A DNA stretch of 64,000 nt from Knufia peltigerae (lineage: Eukaryota > Ascomycota > Eurotiomycetes > Chaetothyriales > Trichomeriaceae). Position numbers and translations under genes: made by a program. Under the pieces are notes generated by a model, which had not been told where the DNA came from, made no database searches, and saw only the letters and a program-made list of their open reading frames with translations. Of this stretch, positions 43,408 to 54,994 are shown piece by piece (position 1 is the stretch's first letter; every line of letters starts with the position of its first letter). The stretch covers positions 21,171 through 85,170 of the forward strand of contig JAPDRN010000139.1 of NCBI GenBank assembly GCA_030247855.1, given 5' to 3'.

Positions 43408-44658
43408 TCAGACCGCGATTGCATTAAAAGCATTCTGATCCGGTTGCCACTCATCGTCGCTGTCGTCATCTCGGTTTCTCTTCTTGAGAGGTGGGTTGCA
43501 TTCCTCTTTGGGGTCAAATGGAGTATCGTCTTCTGAGTCGCTCTCGTACTTGCGTTTGGTCTTCGTGGCCTTGGATACATTCTTTCGTTTGCGAGGGGTT
43601 GCGCTTGACACTGAAGAAGATGCTCGTGCTGTTTTGCCTTGCTGGGAAGTCGCCAAAGGTGCCTTTTGGTTTTTCCGCTCATCAAATCCCGAGCGAGCAC
43701 GTCCCACGCGATTCCAGAAATTCTTGACGGCATATTTGGCATCTTTCTGAATACCATCGACGTGTGCCATGCGTCTTTGTGCTTCTCGGAACCGATCTTC
43801 TCCATGCAATATGCCCTCATCTCGTATACTTAGCATATGGCGAATGCACGACTCCTCTTCGAAGAGCCGCCATTTCTTGCCCTTGGGCTCGGATCTGGAG
43901 GCAGCAACGAGCCGTTCAGGAGCCGGATACGGCAAGGAAGTGGTGTTCTGAGGAACAGAAGGTTGGGGTTCGGTAGGAATCGGCATCGGCATCGGCATCG
44001 GTGTTGAGGCGGTCGACGGGAAGCCAGATTGTGATGGAGAAGAGGAGTGTTGATTAGAGGCAGTGCCTTCCTGGGAGGAATCAGGTTGACTGGCTTGGAG
44101 GTCGTATTGGGATTCACCAGCCTCCAAGGTCTCGATGTCACCGAGGCTTCCCTCGCTAGCATGACTTGAGTTGGTATCAGGACTAGCCCAATGATCAAGC
44201 TCGTCAGACCCCTCACCACCAAACAGATTGTCGTCGTCGTCAATATCATAATCAGCCTCCCACAGACCGTCGTCAATATCGTTGGTTTCTTCTTCCATGT
44301 TGATGGAGGTCTGTTCGTCGCCGAATTCAAACAATGGGAACAAGTCCGACACCGAGTCGACAGAGACATGTCTTCCTAAAAGAGAAGCACAGTTGTCCTC
44401 CACGACAACATCGTTGTTCTCTTGGAAAGTGCTTGCCACGTTGTTATTATCTGGTGGTGGTGGTGGTGCATGCGCTCTCAACAACGATTCGGCAAGACCA
44501 GCTCGCTCTGTCAAGTACCGATGCAAGATGTCTGGGTGAGCGTCGAGATACTGAATTACCTCATCGTCATTCAGAGGCATGACTTGGACGACAAGTGGAA
44601 TTGAACTAGAAGTCATGGCGTTTAGAAAGAAAGATTTTGCGCTATCAGAGAAAGACAT
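43408..44658 (-). CDS. Acidic nuclear protein with Myb/SANT-like domain
   Basis: Single exon, 416 aa. The N-terminus has PLNDDEVIQYLDAHPDILHR. The middle is long, acidic and Ser/Gln/Pro-rich, with a short Pro-Met dipeptide run (PMPMPMPIP). Near residues 270-345 lies KKWRLFEEESCIRHMLSIRD, DRFREAQRRMAHVDGIQKDA and KYAVKNFWNRVGRARSGFDE. The spacing of W, the acidic EEE, the R-F and the NFWNR-x-G core resembles a SANT/Myb helix-turn-helix domain found in fungal hypothetical proteins. The C-terminus has basic NLS-like clusters (PRKRKNVSKATKTKRK and PPLKKRNRDDD). A DNA-binding or chromatin role is inferred, not shown. Confidence 0.75.
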   Translation of the reverse strand: MSFSDSAKSFFLNAMTSSSIPLVVQVMPLNDDEVIQYLDAHPDILHRYLTERAGLAESLLRAHAPPPPPDNNNVASTFQENNDVVVEDNCASLLGRHVSVDSVSDLFPLFEFGDEQTSINMEEETNDIDDGLWEADYDIDDDDNLFGGEGSDELDHWASPDTNSSHASEGSLGDIETLEAGESQYDLQASQPDSSQEGTASNQHSSSPSQSGFPSTASTPMPMPMPIPTEPQPSVPQNTTSLPYPAPERLVAASRSEPKGKKWRLFEEESCIRHMLSIRDEGILHGEDRFREAQRRMAHVDGIQKDAKYAVKNFWNRVGRARSGFDERKNQKAPLATSQQGKTARASSSVSSATPRKRKNVSKATKTKRKYESDSEDDTPFDPKEECNPPLKKRNRDDDSDDEWQPDQNAFNAIAV

Positions 44659-45559
44659 GATGCGTTATGATATGTTTTAGCACGCAAATAATATTGGAAA
44701 TCGCTGGAAGTCGAGGAAAGTATCACATAGGGAGAAACGAGACGAAGAAAAGATCGAGGACATCGCGACAGCCATAGCTGCCGCACCTACCTACCTATTG
44801 TCCATTGATGGAAGAATCAAAAGCATTCAGAGAGATGCAAAATGTATTGTGCGCATTCCGCTTCGCTATTGTGACAATCATAGTTGATTGAATGTGCTGG
44901 ACGGAGTGAGTATGCAGTGATATGTCTGCATGACAAGGCTGAGATGAATAGGGATCGAGTATGACTCTGGCAAACGAGGTGCCAGTGGTGAATTTGCACT
45001 TGTATTGTGCATTGATGGTGCTGAGGTGCTCCATTGAAGGTAAGATGGACTTGTTGATTCTGCCTGACCTCAGACCTCATCTCATAGAGGCTTTCGTAAC
45101 GAGGTTGTAAGACAAATCATATATCCTGAGGTCATCAGCAGATCTTCTCTATAGCAACATTATCGCAACCTGCCAGCTGGCGAATGCTCATCCCACGATT
45201 ATCTCGCTCCATATTGCTGGTAATCAAAGATTATAGGTGATGTGCAAGTGACAGCGAAATGAGTCGGAACTTTGCTATTGTGACAAACCTGGTCTCTCTC
45301 ATTTGAAATACAACTTGTTCTCGGGCAAAAAGGGTTCTGCTGTCAATCGCGAGCATTGTGAACATTATTGCATCGTCACATCTCGCCGTTGATGTTTTCG
45401 TGAACAACGGAGAACGAAGAGTGAGTGAGTGAGTGAGATGGATTTCTTGAACTCCATCAATGATCCGCCGAGGTTTATCCGCAATGCGGGCTGTATGTTG
45501 ATCACAGTATTTGAACAACACACCATTCAGCATTCGTTAAGTGAGTTGATATCCTCGTC
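44659..45559. other. Intergenic region between divergent genes
   Basis: Shared upstream region of the Myb/SANT-like gene (minus) and LCL3 (plus). Contains a short GAGT microsatellite at 45420-45437. No coding frame recognised. Confidence 0.5.
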
Positions 45560-46487
45560 ATGCAATGGCCGAAGTGGTGGTCCTCGTCAACAAAGGATGA
45601 GGCCGACTTGAAGGAATCGGCTACAATTCAAGCCACCAAGGCGTGGGATGCGATTGGCGAGAAAGTGACTGAAGCTCGTGAATCAGTCGAGCAAAACGCT
45701 GCGACCACGCTACCCACACAGATCAAAGCCTTTGCCGAACCTCAGACGATCGTAGCAACGGCAGTGCTGACCGTATCTTGCCTTGGGCTCTTTAAGTTCT
45801 ACAGATCCTACCTACGACGAATTCCTCAAGCAACGAACATCACACCGGGCTTTCTGCGCCGTAGGAGTCTGGTGGGCAGAATCACAAGTGTAGGAGATGG
45901 AGATAACTTTCGGTTCTATCACACTCCAGGAGGTAGATTAGCTGGATGGGGCTGGTTTCCGGGGAGGCGAGTGCCTACGGAGAAGAAAGAGCTCAAAGAC
46001 AAAACGGTACATGCGACAGAACTTACACCTACGAGGCCCGAGGACTGACGTTATTTGTTCCCTCTAGATTCATCTACGTCTCGCCGGAGTCGACGCACCA
46101 GAACTCGCTCATTTTGGCAGGCCTTCACAACCATATGCGCAAGAGGCTCTCGATTGGCTCACTGCGTATGTTCTCGGTCGGCGTGTTCGCGCCTACGTTT
46201 ACAAGATCGACCAGTACAATAGAGTGGTTGGAACTGCATACGTGTGGAAAGGTCTCATGAGACGTGACGTCGGTCTTCAGATGCTTCGAGCGGGAATGGC
46301 TACCGTCTATGAGGCGAAAACAGGCGCCGAGTTTGGTGAGGGCCTTGAAAAGAAGTATAGGAATGCAGAGTGGTGGGCAAAGACTAGACGAAAAGGTATG
46401 TGGGCGGGCAGGAAGAAGGACTTTGAGAGCCCGCGAGAGTACAAGACGCGGTACGGTATGGGATCTCCACAGGACGAGACCAAGTGA
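45560..46487 (+). CDS. LCL3: LCL3, staphylococcal-nuclease-like membrane protein
   Basis: Two exons, 45560-46006 and 46068-46487 (61 nt intron, phase 0, CCCTCTAG acceptor), encode 288 aa of the fungal LCL3 family (probable endonuclease, linked in yeast to mitochondria and long chronological lifespan). A single TM helix (TIVATAVLTVSCLGLFKFY, about residues 73-91) precedes the nuclease fold. RSLVGRITSVGDGDNFRFYH and FPGRRVP are followed, across the splice join, by IHLRLAGVDAPELAHFG (the catalytic-loop R/D region), SQPYAQEALDWLTAYVLGRR and RVVGTAYVWKGLMRRDVGLQ. The tail FGEGLEKKYRNAEWWAKTRR with RKGMWA is characteristic. Calcium-dependent nuclease activity is inferred from the family. Confidence 0.92.
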
Positions 46488-46659
46488 TGACGGCCGGGAG
46501 GAATACTTTTGTGTGGGGTTAGCGAAGGCGTTCTTGAAAGCTATTTTGAGCATCACCATCATGTGTACTGCCAATTATGGTTCAATTTGTTTCTGAACAG
46601 GTCTACAGTACTTTACTCCGTATCTTGCTCAGCTAAGCCTTGCGCCGACGAGGCTGAAT

Positions 46660-48324
46660 ATGGCACGTGATCAAAATGTCGACATCAACGCATCAATTCA
46701 TTCTATCTTCATCGCTGGCACACCACGAGTATTCCCTATTCTAGAAATGCCTGCTACGGACTCGGCAGCAATAGTCGTAGCTCGGTTCCTCAGAGCCAAC
46801 CATTACAATGAGGTCAGCATAGTCCCACTGGCATTGCATAGTTGGGTGTTGACAGATGACATGACAGACTCTCAAAGCGTTCCTGGCAGAATCAGGTTTG
46901 CCCGAGGAGGCGGCAATCACCAAAAAGGGCGACTGGACGATAGAAAAGATCCTCGAAGAGAAGCGGCAGTATGATTCCAGTCTCGAATACGAGAAGAAAG
47001 GCGACGAACAGATGACCGGCTGGCCACTCCCAGCGCCATCAAAGGCAACCGAGCCAGGCTTCCTGATGACTTCAAATGTACTATGTGTGAGCGGCGACGG
47101 CAACGGTGAGTTCGAAGACGACATCATCTGGGCGACTGGCGCGGACCGGTCCTGGTCGTCCATGGTATCCTCGCCTCCATTCTCGTTGGCGCAGTCCATC
47201 TCAAATGCGCACGGGAGTCCAATCTTGTCCATACGCTCCATGACCAAGGGTTTTATATTGTCGACCTCCATGTCGGGACAGCTCATGATGCACGACCGGA
47301 GAGGGCGGCTGCTCGACAAATGCCGCGACCACCTGAAGTATGCGGTCCAGGTGGTTTCAGGACGTGCGCGGAACGGCAAATGGATCGTGGCGACCGCCGG
47401 TTGGGATCAAAAGGTCCACATCTACGCGCCAGAGCAGGAGCTGGCAGAGAACTTCGACGTGAATGAAGTCGACGCCATTGACGATGAACCGTACATTGAT
47501 GGACTCCTGCGCGATCCTATACACACCCTCTCCATGCCATCCAATCCCGAGTCAATGGTCCTTGTCCGGCATCCTGACACCGGTGACCTTTATCTGATCG
47601 TCTCCCGCCGAGACTCGACGTTCTTATACTACTATTGTATAACACCTACCTCGGATGAGGCTTCTTCATCGAGGACAAGTCAAGCGACGTACTCTGTCCA
47701 GGAGACTGGTAAGCAGAATCTGGCACCACACGCAAACGCATGGGTAAGTTCCCACATCCTAGCACCCACTGTATATAGCTGTGCCGATGAGAATGGTTCT
47801 AAGTGAAAGTACAGATTGCCTTCTCCCCAGCATGCCTAGCAGTCTGCCCGACAGACCCTACCTTGTTAGCCGTGGCCACATCTCATCTTCCACACATGAA
47901 AGTCATCATCGTCCGTCTCCTCTTTCCGTCGAGTTCACACAGTCTGGGTTCCAATTTCGCGGCTGTTTCTGCTTCGTCCGAATTAGTAACTCCCGCGGCT
48001 CAGGCTCGAGCCGATCTCGCGTTGCAAGACCGCGAAGATGCTGCGATCAAGCTACATGTGACGACAATGGCCCCTCAGACTCCATACTCGACTCCACAAG
48101 TGGTTTGGCGCCCTGGTGGTCACGGCGTCTTTGTGAATGCTGACGACGGGGTCGTTCGCGGTATCGATACACAGAGTGGCAAAGTCGTTGCCATGCTCAA
48201 GGCGCACGAGGTCGGAAGTAAAGTGCGAACACTGTATGCCGGTTGGGAAAAGGGTGGGAAAGATGAGATACTGGTCAGCGGCGGGTTCGACAAAAAGATC
48301 TTTATCTGGAGAGTAAAAGATTAA
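46660..48324 (+). CDS. LisH-domain, WD40-type repeat protein
   Basis: Three exons, 46660-46812, 46868-47743 and 47815-48324, joined in phase 0 (GTCAGC and GTAAGT donors), give 512 aa. The first join rebuilds a LisH-like motif, IVVARFLRANHYNE-TLKAFLAESGLP (about residues 38-63), which usually mediates dimerisation. The rest consists of beta-propeller-like strands, including IWATGADRSWSSM, GFILSTSMSGQLMMHDRRGR, KWIVATAGWDQKVHIYAPEQ, QVVWRPGGHGVFVNADDGVV-RGIDTQSGKVV and the closing ILVSGGFDKKIFIWRVKD. The repeats are degenerate WD units. I do not recognise a named orthologue. It lies close downstream of LCL3, on the same strand. Confidence 0.8.
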
Positions 48325-49111
48325 ATCTAGATGAGCAGAGGTCATGATGCCCCAGTAAACGAAGCATCCTGGAGAGTCCGTAGATTATGCATAGGTCGTT
48401 ACAGTCCATCCATTCTTGACACATAATGGATGGACGAAGATCTGTTCTCTCACCTCTTAAGCCAGCCCTCGGCTGGGAGTCATCAATCTCAACTTCAGTC
48501 TACCTAGGTGATGATAGATGGACTACTGAGTGAATACTCTCACCTCTCGCGAGGGTCGTTTTTTCCTTTTCTGGTGCTCAATTTTCCAAAAGGGGAATGT
48601 TGTTGGATTTTCGTCGACCGACGAGCGTCAGGCAGTGATTGCCTACGGAGTACCTTGGGGTGTAGTTGTTCACCATGTCTTCGCGATAATTGTTCTCCGC
48701 GAAGCTGAATTCGCAACTCTACTCAACTCACTTTTTTTAATGGGTATTACGACAGTTGTTCTCCGCGAAGGCGAATCACCAAGTCTACTTACCTCACTTT
48801 TCTTTTCCTTGTTTCCGCTGCAAATGCCACACTTCTGCCAACTTGGAATACGAACACGAGCCTTGGCAATATCTATCGATACCTGAGGCATCTACCAATT
48901 TCAATCAACAGCCACCATTTGATCTGGCATTCCATACACGATCAGGGTCCTTATGATCCACTGTTCGCGCCTCACCGTTCTTTCTTGAGACCAGCAACCA
49001 TCAATCTGTTCTTCCACTTTCTTTTTCTTTCACATACATCTTCCATTCTAGCTATCCAAAACTCAACATATCTCTTGTGCAGCGTTCGAGCCCAAGTTGC
49101 CTCCATCGACA
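48325..49111. other. Intergenic region with a duplicated segment
   Basis: Contains an imperfect direct repeat (separate entry) and C/T-rich promoter-like DNA before the monoglyceride lipase start. No coding frame recognised. Confidence 0.5.
48687..48810. repeat. Imperfect tandem direct repeat, period about 71 bp
   Basis: The sequence TTGTTCTCCGCGAAG occurs at about 48689 and again at about 48760. Each is followed by a similar 35 bp stretch ending CTCACTTTT. Two copies were seen, with several mismatches. Confidence 0.7.
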
Positions 49112-50467
49112 ATGACAATCACATTTGAGGCTGAATTCACCACGAAGGACGGTACCAAATTGTACACAAAGTCCTGGAAGGTCAGTTATAGATCCCTACT
49201 ACTGTCACACCCTTCCAACTTGGCTTTACTATCGACTATTAACCATTTTCTTCACTATGGTCGATTGGGGCAACATACACTCACTTCTGCGGGATCGTGG
49301 GAGACCTTTTTCGTTACTTTACTGACTTGTTACCTGGCCCTTGTGCTTTGTGTGCGCGTGTAGCCTGATTCTGGAACCATCTCTGCCGTCCTGATCTTCC
49401 TTCATGGCTTTTCTGACCACATCAACGGTACTGCTACTCTTGTTCCTGCTTTCTGACCCCCTCGCTTTTCCGCCTTCTTTCCCCGGCTCCCCCTACCCCT
49501 CCCCTCCTCCAAACAGCCACAGCTGACAAGTGTTGGCAACCCCCAACCAGCGTACTACGATCTCTTCCCGACCTTGAGCTCTGCCCCGTTCAACATTGCA
49601 GTCTATGGCTTCGACCAACGAGGCTGGGGACGATCGGTTCACAAGACGAGCGACCACGGTCTCACGGGTCCGACCTCGCTCGTCCTGTCCGACATTCACG
49701 ATTTCATCCTCTACGTCGCCGCAATCTTCGGAAAAGAAGAAAAGGAACCTGTCTCCCAACAAAAGCCCTTTTTCCTCATGGGCCACAGCATGGGCGGCAA
49801 CGAGCTGCTCAGCTACCTGCTCTCCACCTCCCAGGCCTACTCGAACGACAACCGTCCTCCCATCGCGGGCTGCTTGTTGGAGGCCCCTTACATCGAGCTC
49901 GACCCCCTGGAGCAGCCCAGTGCCATGACGGTGGTGGCGGGGAAGATGGCGGCCTCGGTGATGCCCCACAAGCAGCTCAAACGGCCCCTCAACGCGGCCT
50001 TTTTGTCGCGGTCGACCAAGGTCCAACAGGACTGGATCGACGACCCGCTGTGCCACGACACGGGCACCCTCGAGGGCCTCAAAGGCCTGCTGCAACGGGC
50101 CGGCGACCTGTCGGCCCTCTCGCACGGCCGCAAGGTCGGCGGCTTGACCAACAAGCTCCCCTGCCCCGTCTGGATGTCTCACGGGACCGCCGACAAGGTC
50201 ACCTCGTTCCCCGCGGCCGAACGTCTCTTCAACGTCCTCGAGGCACCCCGCAGTGACAAGGTGTTCAGGTCGTACGGAGGTGGCTACCACAAACTTCACG
50301 CCGAGCCCGACGGTCTCGCAGAGCGGTTTGCAAACGACGCCGGAAGCTGGATCTTGGGTCAAGCTAGGCGCTTTTCTCCAGACACAAAGGTCAGTGTTGC
50401 TTTTGATTTTACGAGTCTTATTGCTGTGCACGTGGCTCATCAAAATTCGCAGAACCCTAAATTGTAG
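49112..50467 (+). CDS. Monoglyceride lipase-like alpha/beta hydrolase
   Basis: Serine hydrolase of the Hydrolase_4/monoglyceride lipase type (yeast Yju3), releasing fatty acid from monoacylglycerol at lipid droplets or ER. Four exons, 49112-49180, 49364-49427, 49551-50389 and 50453-50467, give 328 aa. The last exon encodes only NPKL. Joins restore TISAVLIFLHGFSDHINAYY (oxyanion HG) and NIAVYGFDQRGWGRSVH (the GFDQRGWG motif). The nucleophile is the Ser of LMGHSMGGNELL (about residue 124). The acid is in VWMSHGTADKVT and the His in SYGGGYHKLHAEPD. Codon usage is strongly C/G-ending. The short final exon makes the C-terminus less certain. It converges on the permease gene at 50658. Confidence 0.92.
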
Positions 50468-50657
50468 AAGAAGAACCAGTCGTTCATCCATTGAGAACTC
50501 CAGGTTGATCCCGTGAAACACACACTCGGATTCATCTTTGCATCTATATACTATTGCTGCATCAACAGCCGTAGATGTATAACTCTGTCTTGGTGATTGG
50601 ATGCGCATCATAAATACTTGTCCAACCCATACCACACAGTTCGACCTCAGTCAGCAG

Positions 50658-52400
50658 CTAATCCTTGGTGTTGCGATCCGCATCGGCCACAACAACATCG
50701 ACCACGTCCTTATTGAGGCCTCTCCAGTGCTTCTTTGCCCAGAAAACCCACAGTCCAAGCGCGATCAATTGAACAAAAGCGTTGATTGGCAAGGCATAAT
50801 TCATTCCTGATGCAGTGACCGGGAGGAAGGATGGGAAACAGAGAAAGACCATGATGTATGCAGAGTAGATAACTGCAAATATGTTGATGTAAACTCCGTA
50901 CCTTCCCAGAGACCAGCCCGATGGTTCAAGCCTCCCACTGAATCGAGCCCATAGCATACATGCGATCGCCATGAGGTAAGATTGGTACAGGCCGAGAGTC
51001 GAAAGAGCAACGATGACGTTGAAGGCGATGCTGCTCCCGATGTTGAGGAGCGCCAGCAGCATGACGATGAACACGGGCAACCAAACGCTGCGGACAGGCA
51101 CTCGGCTTTTTGGATCGATGTTTGCAAAGTAGGCGGGTAGTGCTCCATCTCGAGACCACGCCCAGGTCAGTCGAGATGCGGAAGTAATGCTGCCCAGACT
51201 GCAGGCCAGTGTGACTATCATGGACAACCCGACCATTGCTGAGCCCGTCGAGGCAGATTGTGTTGCGTTGATACAAATGAGGAGCAGTGGATATCCCGAG
51301 GAGAGTAGTTCGTCAACATCACCTGCACAGAATAGGATGACGAGGATCATTCCATACGCCAGGGCACCGTTCATGACAATGCTCCAGAACATGGCTCTTG
51401 GGACGGCATGACCGGCCTTACGAACTTCTTCCGACATGTGGACAGCGCCGTCAAACCCTGTTCGCCATTTCGTGAGCACATGCTTGCTATTACTCTAACC
51501 AAATGAAAAACTCACCCACAAAACCCCAGGTTGCAGTGAGCATGCCTAGATTGAATGAAATGTACTCGTTTGTCCAGCCCGAAAATGCCGACTTCTCCAG
51601 GAAGACAAAATGTGCTGAATGGCGTGGTGCAAGAGAGCTCAAGACTGCAACGAAGACAATCCACATTGCTACATGGAGCAGACCTGACAGTAACTCGATC
51701 CAAGGCACGGCCCAAAATACGTACTGGTTCATGAGGCCTTGCACGATGAGGAGGGCGTATATGATCAACGTCACATGCCATCCGTGTGGCACGTAGCTGG
51801 GATAGCTAGCAATCACAAGCGCTTGAATCATCAAAGCGGCGATGTTGGCGACGCCGGCAAGCAGTGAAATCCATGAAAACCAGGTGATCCAGCCTTGCAT
51901 CCATGTGATGAGTCGTCGATGTTTAGGAGGTGCAAGATGGTGTGTCCAGTGGTACTGAGCTCCTGCGATGGGCTGTACTGCTGCCATTTCAGCCATTGAA
52001 GCTACCTGGCACAGTACGCCAGTGATGATAACAAAGTAGCCGAAAGAAAGCGCGCGTGGGCCACCATTCCAGAAGAAGAATGCGATATTCCTGGAGGAGT
52101 TAGCAAAGTGTGTCGGCCCTCCGATTGTGATGGTTCAATCTATACGAAGCAACAGCCTCCCATGACGACATGTAACTGAGCGAAAAGAAGAAGATCTGAG
52201 CGAAACTAAATATTCTCTGCAAAAACAATGAGGCAAGGTCAACAAGCGATGGTGATGAGTTCGGGACTTACGCGAACTCTTGTTGACTGGTCTCTGGTGC
52301 TCTCTGTACGTTGACCAGCATATGGCTGTTCATATACATTCTTTGGCCCGTTGACATTGATATGAGTAGTCTTGAGATGCTGCATTTCCTGAGAGGCCAT
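50658..52400 (-). CDS. Amino acid/GABA/choline-type permease (APC family)
   Basis: Twelve-TM transporter of the APC superfamily, amine/choline-transporter branch (yeast Uga4/Hnm1-like). Four exons, 52400-52272, 52216-52146, 52090-51516 and 51457-50658, assemble in frame to 524 aa. The hydrophilic N-terminus is followed by RIFSFAQIFFFSLSYMSSWE, SFGYFVIITGVLCQVASMAE, then QPIAGAQYHWTHHLAPPKHR (typical of the family). After the third join, WGFVGFDGAVHMSEEVRKAG is the conserved TM6/loop signature E-E-[VI]-x-x-A. SASRLTWAWSRDGALPAYFA and SRVPVRSVWLPVFIVMLLAL are further signatures. Substrate choice among GABA, choline and polyamines cannot be read from the sequence. No breaks seen. Confidence 0.92.
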
Positions 52401-53937
52401 GGTGAGTTCTTGCTACTTCACCTCTGGTTGAGTTGGGACCTGCAAATCAAAGTAGTAAAGGTTGTTAGGACGACAAGAAAAGAGATGGGGCGAGAAGCGC
52501 CGGCCTATCTGCAAATCATGGCATGCCACAGTACACAAAAGGCAACATGGACGAAACTGCCGAGACCGAGACATTGGGACAGGGGGTAAGCCAACAAGCA
52601 TGTGTGAAGCGACTCGTGCATGGTCAAACCCCAGGATGATTTGATGACTTGGTTGCAGGATTGATAAGAATTAAGGCAAAAGGTATGCCGGGATCACTCT
52701 TCTCTTGCCAGATTGGCATGGTCCTAGGGTACGGATGGCTTGTTTTGGCGCCAAGCCATCAATGAAGACCTATTGTACCAACCTGCTGGCCATTTGGTAT
52801 TCGACATAGTGGTGCCCTTTTGCACTTTTTGCCTGCATCAGCCTGGTATTTCTTCAAGGGTGGACGGCAAGGTACAGCGTGTGGTGAACACTGCAACAGC
52901 GGAGCAAGTCCCGATTGAGGATTGACGCGGGCGAGTAGCTGCATGAAACACTTGTCGCTCACCGTAGGTGGTACTGGGGTATGTCGAGAGAAGGCGAATG
53001 ATGGGCCCTGTTCCCTCGGAGGCCTAGCCAGTTTCCGTGAGGGAAGCTACTGGTGCCGTTTCTGGCCTTTGTCGATACTACTCGAATTTTTCCAGGGAAG
53101 AGAGCTTGCAAGGGGCGTTGAGATTAGCTGCATTCGTAGCGCATAACGATCGAAATGCTCGATGTGGTTCGCTCGTGTGGGTGAAGTCACTTCTCCTTGG
53201 GGAGGGCTCCTTATCGATATGTACCAGGAGTCTTGAGGCTCCGGGGAACGACTAATCTACGTCTGGTACGAGTGGAAGGTGTTCATCTCAAGCTGCGGTG
53301 GCTGATTTGGTATGATGATGATCATCATCATCACTGAAAGGTGGCATAGGGTGTTTTCATTGTGATGATAAGTCGTACTCCCTCTCGTTTGTATCTGGTC
53401 AGGGCACCAAGTAACGACATGAGATATGGGAAAGGTGAGGTCAGCACATATGTGGCCTTGCATCACCGTAGCGCCAAGGCCGGTGATGAAACACATGATG
53501 AGCCTAGCCGCTACGCTACGGTGCATCACATAATCCTTTCTCACAGCCAAACTCCATAAAGAACTGCGTTTGCTCGACAACAATCACTACTTTCTAGATC
53601 CTGATCTGCCATCAACTTCGTCGCAGTCTCGTTGTCGATGCGGATCCTCATCTGTGAGACCTGACTCGCTTGCTGAGATGTGCTTTTGATTTATTCTTTG
53701 CGCACCATGGTTGACAAGGCTACCTGGCCTGTTTGCCATTCAAAGCCTCTACAGACCCACCCGCATGACCAGACAATGTCGGCTGAGACAATCCTTCCCA
53801 TGTGTCTTGCGATCAGCAACAAAGCAGTCGACCACACGGTAATATCATCAGCATACCATCTATCATGACATATGCTGTTGGTGCATGACATTTATCGATG
53901 GCAGGCAAACAGTCATTCACTGTTTTGAAAATCATCC
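52401..53937. other. Intergenic region upstream of the permease
   Basis: Promoter side of the permease gene plus DNA with only short unsupported frames. An ATGATGATGATCATCATCATCA inverted repeat-like run lies near 53313-53333. No RNA gene seen. Confidence 0.5.
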
Positions 53938-54846
53938 ATGCGCTCTTCCGCCCATCTTTGTACTGTTTCTTTTCACGTTTGGCAACAATGTTCTACTCAG
54001 GCCAGGTGCTCCATATTTTACAAACAAGGTGGCAGAATGATAAGTATTCTTTTCGATTTTACATTTATGTCTCCGTCCCTGCCATCTAGGACAATTTGGG
54101 CAGCATTGCTTCTGACCTTCCCTCAAGCATTGTTATTTGCAGATTTTACAAAGATCACATCACACATCCTTTGGTCTGTCAAGGCTGTAGCAGATATGTT
54201 TCTCAGACTCACCAACATTGCTTTGATGCGAGCACCCCCATACGAGGAGGGTTACACATATGTGCAGCGGCTCGCAACGGGCAAATTGTGTTTCGTGCGC
54301 AAACGTACACGTTCCAATAAGCCGAAGCCAAAAAAATGCATCGAAGTCTGCGAGGAAAGACCGCAATACGGCTCCTCTGCCACAAGCCATCATGCCCACA
54401 GACACGACTCTACACATGGGCACATTATCTGTCACGATCGCGGACCTAGTGACGAGAGCTGTGCAACTGTCAATGTCTACACCGAAGGCCCAATACATAT
54501 TTACGGGCATACAGGGGAAACGACCAAGACTTGTCAACCACAAGGTCCAATATGGGAGACACGAGAACCAAAGGTGAAGAATGGCTTTTGGTTCGAGCGC
54601 AAAGGTGTACCTGTGCGAGTGGTTCGAGTGGGCAAGTCGCAAGAGGAAAGGATATGTGTTTCTCCCAGTCAACCAAAGGCGCGATGCGAAACATCAGGAT
54701 CAGACCGTGTATGGTGTTCAAAACAAGGCGACTATTCCAATGGTGTGGAAGAAGACAAAGCAGTATGGGATCCTGTCTTACGGGCTTGGGTCGTGAAACG
54801 AGCACCACGAGTTCGGTTTTCTGGCTCTGAAGCAGGATGCCCCTGA
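53938..54846 (+). CDS. Hypothetical protein
   Basis: Uninterrupted 302-codon frame starting at an ATG. The N-terminal third contains two hydrophobic stretches. The C-terminal part is hydrophilic and rich in His, Cys, Lys and Trp, including GPIWETREPKVKNGFWFERK, VRVVRVGKSQEERICVS and KAVWDPVLRAWVVKRAPRVR. No family recognised. The length of the frame is the main support. The antisense strand is also open in part (54160-54672 and 54470-54988), so a chance frame cannot be excluded. Translation might instead begin at an ATG near 54196. Confidence 0.45.
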   Translation: MRSSAHLCTVSFHVWQQCSTQARCSIFYKQGGRMISILFDFTFMSPSLPSRTIWAALLLTFPQALLFADFTKITSHILWSVKAVADMFLRLTNIALMRAPPYEEGYTYVQRLATGKLCFVRKRTRSNKPKPKKCIEVCEERPQYGSSATSHHAHRHDSTHGHIICHDRGPSDESCATVNVYTEGPIHIYGHTGETTKTCQPQGPIWETREPKVKNGFWFERKGVPVRVVRVGKSQEERICVSPSQPKARCETSGSDRVWCSKQGDYSNGVEEDKAVWDPVLRAWVVKRAPRVRFSGSEAGCP

Positions 54847-54994
54847 GACCTTGGAAAGGTGGATGGGAAGATCTTATACAACAACTCTGGAGGGGAAAAA
54901 ACACGACTCCCTGCATCATTTGTCGTGTTTCTAGCAGACATGTTTCATTTTCAAAGCATCGGTCCCCTCCACCTTTCACAATCGTCATGATGTC

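Noticed and set aside
49493..50635. 380-codon minus-strand frame opposite the monoglyceride lipase
   Set aside because: Shadow of a complete, well-supported lipase gene.
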